Source: JBMYRH01 sp049602155 (GTDB taxonomy: Bacteria; Myxococcota_A; UBA9042; PHBI01; JBMYRH01). From it: a stretch of DNA of 17,137 nucleotides. The notes under the pieces were generated by a model, which saw nothing but the letters and a program-made list of their open reading frames with translations, was not told where the DNA came from and did no database searches. The stretch covers positions 1 to 17,137 of the forward strand of contig JBMYRH010000052.1 in the NCBI GenBank assembly GCA_049602155.1, written 5' to 3'. Each line of letters opens with the position of its first letter. The stretch's first letter is position 1. The translations under genes and the position numbers were made by a program. Shown piece after piece: positions 7,275-16,200 of the stretch.

Positions 7275-10200
7275 TCAGGGGCTCTCCGCAGGCAAGCGGT
7301 AATGGACGGTGACGGCGACATAGTCACTCTCGATGCGTCCATAGTTGGGGCCACAGCCATTGGGGTGCTGTGGCGTCACGCCGAAGTGCAGGCTCTTTTG
7401 TCCGGGTTGACCGAAGAAGAGGCTGGCGCTCTCTTCAGGATCGGAGGCTGACCATGTGAGGGTGTCGGGGCCCTCGGGGAGGGTCGTGAGGGGGGTCCAT
7501 CTGCCATCTATCCAGGCATGGAGTTCTACACCGCCTTGCTCTGTGCAACCTCCCTCCGTCTCCACGTAGCCATGGCCTGAGGCGCGCCATGTGAGGGAGA
7601 TTGAGGTAAAGGTGACCTCGCGCTCAACCTTGGCATAAGGCCACGCGACCCTGAAGGCTTGCCCGGGCCGGCCTTGGCTTTGAGGGTTCCACTCCCACAA
7701 AAGATCTAGTCCGGCGAGGGACCCAAGATCTGCAGAGAGGGGGGCGATGCCGCCGAAGAGCAGGGCACGTTGACGGTCCGTGTCCCATGACAAGGCGCTC
7801 CCTATTCGCGCCCCGGGGGTGGAGCCGGTCTGTGGGATCTCAGTCCACGTGTTCCCCTCGTGCTCCCATAGCCAGATGTCTTCCTGCCCGTCGCCATACA
7901 TCATCAAGACGCCGCCGAGGTTTGGAGCTGAGGCCATGAGGTGCTCGGAGCGCGGAGTGGGGCTTTGCGCGTCGGGGCCACCTTGGATCGAGATACTGGT
8001 CCACTGGTGGGCTTGTTCCCCCCATTGCCAGAGGTCCTCAGCCGGGCAGAGTGTGAAGGGCTCTTCCTCTTCAGGTGCGGAGCTTGGGCACATGCCGCCG
8101 TGGAGGAGTGTGAGCTGGGTGGCTGGGTCGTAGACCATCGCGTGACCGTAGCGCGCGCCTGGGCCCTCGGTGCTCCCTGAGCCTTGAGTGCCTTCGCTCC
8201 ACGTCTGTGAAGTGACATCAAAGAGCCAGGTCTCGTGGTTTAAGATGCCCATGGTGCCCCCTATGTTGGCGCCTCCATGGATGATCAGGGTCTGCTCATC
8301 GGCGTCATAGGCTGCGGCGTGGTCTCTTCTTCCAAGGGGGCCCTCTGAAGGCGGAATGACATCGTACCATGCGAGACCTGAACTATAGTAGGTGGGCTCC
8401 CACACACCCAGTAGGCCGCTTGAGCTGTCATGAGCGCCCGCCAACACGCGACCGAGATGGGTGTCAAAGGAGAGCGTCAGACCGCTCGGCTCCATGATAC
8501 CGGATGCGTTGGCAAGTTTCTCCCATCGACCGCCATCCCAACCCCATGTCGCTGAGCTGGTGTAATTGGGGACAGATGCGAATGAGTATACGTCTCCTCC
8601 GCACATCAAGGTCTGACCACGGACTGGATCGTAGACCATCGCGTGACCGATCCGCGTGCTGGGAGATAGGTCCTCATCGAGGACCGTCGGGCGCTCCGAG
8701 AGACGCTCACGATCCCATTCACCCAGCTTGTCTCCGGTGTAAAATACGAGACGGTCTCGTCGGGCGTCATAGATCATCTCCGCGTGCATGAAATCAGAAG
8801 GATCAGTGCTCCCAGCACCATCGCTCACGGGCTCAGAGATCCACGCGAGTTCGCCTTCTTCGAGCCCCTCAAGGTCGCCTGCTTCGTAACGGAGTAAATC
8901 TAAGCCGAGGAACATTACAAGGCTCTGTCGGATGGGGTCATAGACGAGGTCGTGGTCGAAAAGTCCCTCCCCTCCTTGGCCTAGGGGCTCGGGACCCTCT
9001 ATCCACGTGGTGCCATCCCACTCCCAGTGGTCGTTGAGGTCCGAATCCTTGCCAAAGCCACCCGTCATCACGATGACACCACGCTCGGGATCATAGGCCA
9101 TCGCGCCTGTTTCACGTCCACGAGGTCGACGTACACCTGGATCGTTACAGGTGTCAGTTGGCCTGCAGCCGATAAGCCTGTCCCAGACCTCGCCATACGG
9201 GCAGATACACCCCGCGGTGCATTCGGGGGGGGACTCACCCCAGTCACAGCAGTTGCCGTACTCATCGTTTAGATAGCTCTCACAGGTGTAAGCGCCACAG
9301 CATGACTGCCAAATAGCACACTCATACCAGAAGCCGCCGACCTCCTCGCAGAGGGTCTCAGGGTCCGGGGCGACGTCGCGCTCTACCCAGCTCTCACCGT
9401 CGTACTCCCAGAGGTCCTCAAAGATCGTCAACCTCACAGTGTCGTCGCCGTCGCTGTGCTCAATGGTTTCGGCGGAGCCGCCGAAGAGCACGGTGACGCC
9501 GCGTTTTGAGTCATAGGCCATCTGGTGCCAAGCGCGGGCTGGCGGGGTGGGGCCGCTGAAGGTGCGCTCGGTCCAGTTCAAGCCGTCCCATTCCCAGGTG
9601 TCCCCTCGATACTCAAACCAGCCGTCTTCGTTTACCTGGCTCCCCCCGAAGAGCACGGTGACGCCGCGTTGCGAGTCGTAGATCATCGCATGACGAGCGC
9701 GGGAACTCGGTCGTTGTCCCGCCGGCGTGACCTCTGTCCACGTCTCGCCCGTATATTCCCAGGTGTCCATGAAGTAGCCCGATGGGCCATTAAAGGTATG
9801 ATCTAAGCCGCCAAAGCTCACACTCACACCACGCGCGGAGTCGTAGGCCATGGCGTGGCCCAGGCGATCAAGGGGGCGCGTCAGGTTGGCGAGCTGGTGC
9901 CAATTGGAGGCGCCGAGTGTGCGCAGGGTGCTATCGTCACTTTGGCCGAGCTTTGACACGTCATCTGGCGTCTCTGCGTCATTGGAATGAAGGGTCTTTT
10001 CCCATGCGCGGGTCGCGTCAAACCCGTGGGGGTTCTCGACGAGGCTCCCGCTGACCTTCCCACCAAGGCTCGCCGTCCAGCTCACGTCGCGCACAAGTGA
10101 GGCTCGAGCGCCTGCTTGGTGAGGGTCGGCGTCGTGAAGGTTTCCAGCTCGGTCTTGGACTTGGATGTACACGGAGCCGACATCACCGGGGAGCAGTTGA

Positions 10201-13200
10201 GCGATGAAGCTCCCGTCATGGGCGACCTGGAAGCCATCCAGAGCGCCAGGAACCAGTCGCTGGGCTTGGGCGGGGTTTGCGCCACTGTAGATCTGCACGT
10301 TCGCATTGGGCTCTACAGAGCCTTCAAGCCCTAAGACCCGCGAGGAGTTCAACTCCTGACCGTCAGCGCCCCAAGGGTAGCGCTCGTAAGTGATTTGACC
10401 GATCTCTGCGACTGAGGGGGCTTCAGGGGGCGAGAGGTCCCGTACCAAGGTGGCATCGCTCAGGGTGGTGAGGTTCCCGGCTAGGTCGCTCACCTCGATG
10501 GTCACCACGTCTTCACTAATCCACCCCGGGTTGACGCAGACGTCGTCTTCGCAGGTGTGCCCGAGACCACAGACGCCGCAGCTCCCGCCGCACCCATCAT
10601 CGCCGCAGGTCTTGCCTTCACAGCTCGGCACACACGCGCACTCGCCACAGTCGTCGCTGCAGCTCTCGCAGTCCTCGGTGTCGTCCGTGGGTGCGACGTA
10701 GATAGATACCTGATAAGTCAAAAAGCCATCGTCAGTGAGGATCTCGGCCGTTGTGGTGTAGTGCCCAGGGACCTCGAAGCGCTGGTCGACCCCCTCGCCC
10801 CACTCGAGGATGCGTTCAAAGTACGTTTCTCCCCAATCGCCGAAGACCCAGAGCTCGTGCTCGGCGATCCCAGGGTCACTGATCGCTCCTGTATAGGTCC
10901 AGTGGATGGTGTCGCCGGCGTTGATGTCGAGGTAGGTGTATCCCGTGGCGTCCACGTCGGATGGAGGTAGGGCGACGCTATGCACCACCGCGTAAGGGTA
11001 GGGTTCGCAGACCTTGTTCCCACAGCCTGTTTCGGGACAAGCACCGCAGTCCTCTGGGCAATTGCCGCAATGCTCACCCTCGCCACACACGCCGTCACAG
11101 CAGCTGTCAGCCAAGCAGGTGATCTCCCCGGTAGGCGTATACCAGGCGACGAGCTTGTTCTCCTCGCTTGCGCAGCGGTCGACGGTGACCGTTTGGATGG
11201 TGTCGCCTTGGGTCACATAGACGCTGGATAGGTCATGGTTGAGCGCTTCGTCGAGCACGAAGGTCATACGAATCGGGGCGCTGATCCGCGTCTCCTCTGG
11301 TGATGCCGGGTCTGTGCAGCTTTGCGCTCCCCAGGAGGTCGGGCAGTCCATCGCCACATCCCAGTCTCCTTTGACGTGAAGGCGATTGTCCGCTTCGACC
11401 GCTGGCGCGTAGCCATCGCAGCGGTCCAGTTGAGGGGAAACCACGAGGTTGGGAGCCCGCGCATCAATCGTGATGGTGGGCCAAGCCTCCGGGGGGGCGT
11501 CTAAGAGCGCCGCGGTGAGGAGGGTCTCGTTGCCAGCCTCGTCGATGATAGCCCCCTCTAAGGTCCGCTCTCCGATGAGGTTACGGTGAGCCTCCTCAGT
11601 CACTAAGAGCTCGAAGCCCGCACCTTCGCCCGCCAAGGTCAGCGCGACGCCATCGAGGCTCATCCAGCTTGAGGTGGGCTCCCAAGATTCGCCCATCTCC
11701 CCCTCCACGTCGGGGAGGATGACAATTCGGTCGCCAATGCCGGCATAGCCCGCCATCGGGGGGTGATTGGCGAGTTCACCCTCGGACTTGACCGTCAGGT
11801 GGACGTCAATGACCTCTGGGTGATCCGTGTCCACGACGAAGGCCTCGATCGCCTCGTCCTGATAGGGGTTACCCGCCAAGTCATGGGCGACAGGCGCGAT
11901 GGTGTAGATCCCAGACGGTGTTTTGCTGCTGTCGTTATTAACGACCGCAGACCATTGGTGACCTGTGGCGGTCAGCTCTGCGTTGCTTGCCTTTGAGAGC
12001 GTGATGACTCCATCTGGCGGTCCCTCGGGATCAAGCTGGAGGGGGGAGTACATCTTTGCTGTAAGCGAGTCGGACACGATGGTCACTGGCTCGTTAAAGC
12101 TCAGTGATGCATAGAGCGCTTGCCCTGAGCCCGCCAACTCTCCATCGAGCGGGACGAAGGTCGCGAGGTTAAGCGTGGGTCTCGTGACGTCGATGACGAC
12201 TTCTGGTGGTGACTCCAGGGCACTCGTGAGCTCAGTCACATTTCCGGCGGCGTCGGTGATAGACCCTTGAAGGCTGCGCGAACCGCTATAGATTTCGTGC
12301 CCTGAAACGAGTGTGGCCTCCCATGAGTGAGGTGCTGTGTCTGTGGCGGGGTGATGAGTCATCGGCAGGCCGCCCACGCTCAGCTGACTCTGCTGCGGCT
12401 CCCAATCCTCGCCCTCTGCGATCTCCAGAGTGACCACGACTCTGTCGCCCAGGCCCGCGTAGCCATCCTGGGCGGACATGGAGTCTGGGCTTCGGTCTAC
12501 CGAGAGGCTCGCTCCGGTCACGGTTGGGAAGCTGGTGTCGAGCACAAAGGCCTCAACCTGGTCGTCCGGCGTGTGGGCATTGCCCAGCGCGTCGCTGAAG
12601 GTCATCTGGTTGAGGGCGAGGGAGTAGGCTCCGCTTAACTTCGTGGGGGCGGTGGAGCCAACCCAGGTGTGGACGGTGGCGAGTCCCTCGGTCACCTGGG
12701 CGAGCTCGAGCACTCCCGTTGGTGGTCCCTGGGCGTGTCCGTTATGAAAGGCCAGCAAGGTGTCGTTCGAGGCGACGACTGGCTCGGTGAAGGTCAGGCT
12801 GACTTGGATGTTGCTCCCCGCTGGGATGAGGGCGCCGAGTTCGGGCACCGGCGTGACCTGAGTGACGCTCGGTGGGGTGTTATCGACCTTGATCTCACCG
12901 GCGACCACGGTCGTGGCCTCGGTGCCCTCGTGTGTCGCGTCGCTGGCCTCGAATAGGAGCTGATAGACGCCGCTCGGCGTGTCTTGTGCCAGCTGGATGC
13001 TGCAGTGCAGCGACGCCTGCTGCCCGCCCTGCGCCCAGCTTGTGGTGCAGCAGTTTGGAGATGACTCGCAGCAGTTGGGCGTCGGCCCATCGCAGGCCCC
13101 AAAGCCCTCCTGCGAGGTGTCAAAGAGCGTTTGATTGGCTAGACGCAGCGCATAGTTGAGTCGGTTATGCGCGCTATTGGCCCGCGCCAAGGTATCCGAG

Positions 13201-16200
13201 ATGATCGCGCTGATCTCGACTAATCCGTCCACTTGAGAGCCCCCAATAATGGGGGGCGCTTCGAAGTCCGTGACCTCGATCGTAGGCGCGCTCAGATCAA
13301 TCTCGAGCACACCGAGCCAGCAGCCCGTGCTCGCCGGCGGGCCCACACAGGCTGAGGGGAGCCCAACGGCATCGGTCAAAGCTGCGCTTATCCCGTAAAG
13401 CCCTTCACCCAAGATGCCATCTGGATCGGGCTCAAACTCCCACTGGCCCTTGGTCCCGCCTCCACTCACTGTGTCGGTATCGCGGGGGATGGCTTCGCCA
13501 AAGCCTGCCCATCCTCCAAGGTCGCCGCTGCCCAGCGTGTCCAAGCCGCCGAAGCATGACACGCCGGCGTCGGGCGGGCAGGGCCAAGCCTCATAGCTGA
13601 CTTGTGCGGTGTCCGGTGAGGTGATGAAAGGGAGCGCTGGGAGGTCATCGTAGTCCATCACATGCCAGAAGGGCTCGGTCAGCGTGACCGTTGGGCTGGT
13701 GAAGTCCAGGATGGCTGTGGGGGTGGGGCATGAGAGGGCGTCGGAGAGCAGGGTCTCGTTGCCGACCGCGTCAAAGAGCACACCTTGGATCGAGAGCACG
13801 GGGCCCTCGGCGCTCGCGTGAGCTTGCTTGTCGATGGTCGCCTGCCAGGTGCTGATGAGCATCTCGGCGTTGAGCGTTGAGGGCTGGATGTCGATGAGCG
13901 TCAGCGGCACCTGGCCGAGGGAGACCTGTGAGGTCTGGGGGTCAATGCTCTCCCCATAGCTTGCGTTTTCGAAGTCGAGGTCTGTGCCGATAGACTCAGC
14001 CTTCAGGGCGATTTGTACCGTGAAGACATCATCTTGCGTGAGGAGCACCGGGGGGACGGAGCTGAAGGGGAGAGCCCCGTCCAAAATATCCGGCTCGGAT
14101 TCGCATCCGATCATCATCGCGTCGCATTCAGCATCGCACTCGAGGTCTCCACCACAGAAGGCGAGACACTCCGCCAGGGAGCCTTCGCAGTCGAGGGGGC
14201 AGAGTGGGGGCGCGATTGTCTCGCTTTGGCCGCTAATCACCGCTGGGCCCCACACCTGAGGGGGGGTCGGATCGACGTACACGATCGTGATGATGCCTGC
14301 GTCAAAGGGTCGGTCGAAGTAGTCCGTGCCTGTGGCGCTGAGCGTGTGGCCACCTCGGGCAATGGCGCCTGTACACGTGCAGGTAAAGGGGTGCGTGTCG
14401 AAGGTCGGGACAAGCCCCTCGGTGCGCTCGCATTTCAGAGCGTCCGCAGCAGACGAGACCAGCTCGAGGGTCTTGGGGATCCCGCCTGACACGCCGACGG
14501 AGACTGAGATTTGGCAGTCTGCTTGGTTATAAAGCGGGGAGGGCTGTCCGATGATGGCCGCGCTCGGGACCTGCGGTGCGTGACGAATAATCCCCAGAGG
14601 GGGCGAGGCCTCGTTACCTGCGAGGTCCCTCAGCGTGACCGAGACCTCGATATCTTGGTTCACCCCAGTGTCCGGCAACTGGGTGACGCAGGTCACGTCC
14701 AAGCCGGTGTCGTCGGCCGTCGCCTCACAGGCAGAGGGCTCCAAAAAAGGGCCGATCCGAAGGGGGGGCGCGAGGACCTCTCCGCTCGCCGGATCAAGGG
14801 CAGGGAAGCTCTCAGTGACTCGGAAACTCAGAGAGATCTCGTCGGTTGATGAGAAGCTCCAGCCCATCGCTCCCATCTCGCAGTTGGTTCCCTTGTAGTC
14901 CGTTAGAAAGAGGCACTCTTCGTCGACGCCGCCGGTGAGCGTGATGCTCTCCTCGATGACCGTCGGTGCTATGGGATCGTAGATGATCGTCGCCTCAAGC
15001 GGCGATGACCAGGTGCGACCAAAGTAGTCGGTGCCCTCTGCGATGAAGGTGTGCGCCCCGGGAGAGACATCATCAGAGCAGGTGCAAGTGAAGGGGTGGG
15101 TCGTCGGCGTGACCTGCGCGCCTTGAGCGCGCTCGCATTGCAGTCCGCTGCCTTCATTCTCAGCGAGGGTGACCGTCTCGGGGACACCGTTGAGGACACC
15201 GACAGAGAGGTTGATGACGCACCCAGGGGCGTTATAAGCCGGGACGGGTTGGCCCAAGGCGAAGGCGCTTGGGGCGCTGGGGGAGTACTGGATGCTACCG
15301 AGGGAGAGGGTGGACTCGTTTTGTGCGGCGTCTCTCAAGCTGACGGAGACCTCAAAGGTCTGCTCAGTCGTCTGCTCGCTCTCGGGCAAGGTGAAGTTGC
15401 AGCTGACCGAGAGCGGGCCCTCTGTCTCTGTTACCAAGCACGATTCCTTCACGCTGTAGGGGCCGACCCTCAGAGTCGGGCTTAGGATGGCGCCGGTGAC
15501 GCTGTCGCGCTCGGGGGCGGCCTCGGTGAGCTCAAAGCTGACCTCGAGCGTGCTCAGCGGCGCGTAGCTCCAGGACTCCTCACCCGGTGTACAGGCGCTG
15601 CCGTTGAAGTCCTTTTCAAAGGCGCACAGCGTATCGATGCCGCCGGAGAGCACCTCGCTATCCTCGACGAGCGCCGGAGGTGTCGCGTCGATGACGAGGT
15701 CTCTGCTCCAGCTAGCGGCGTTTTGGGCCGCGTCTTGGATCGTCACCTCAAGCGCCAGCGTCGTATCATCGGTCGCTTGGGGCAAAGTCAGGATGAAGGC
15801 GCCGCTGTCGCTCTTTTCCCCGGAGAGTGTGTCGCCACCGAGCACGATGTTGGGGGGCGCTGAGAGGGCTTCGTTGGCTGCGACGAGCAGCTCTATCGTG
15901 GATCCGGGGGCGTAGGCGTCTTGCTCTGGGGAGAGGACGATTGAGAGCGTCGGCCGAGTCGTGTCGAGGATGACAGCGTGACTGCGCGCTTTCCCTTGAA
16001 GGCCCAGCGCGTTCTCGAGCTTTACGTAGACCGAGCGAAGGCCATCGCCGGTCCCCTCGGGGAGCCCAGCGTTCAGGTCCCAGTCCCCGGGGTAGCGGTA
16101 GAGTGTGCCTTCGATAGGTGTGAGGTCTTTGAGGGTCACCTCTTTGAGGCCAAGGCTGAACGCCGCGTCGTTGGCGAGCAGCGCTCGTGTGGCGTTGGGG

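Noticed and set aside
7725..9900. Galactose-oxidase-type enzyme activity for the Kelch region
   Set aside because: Kelch folds occur in that enzyme, but no copper-ligand or Tyr-Cys motif was evident; binding is the safer reading.
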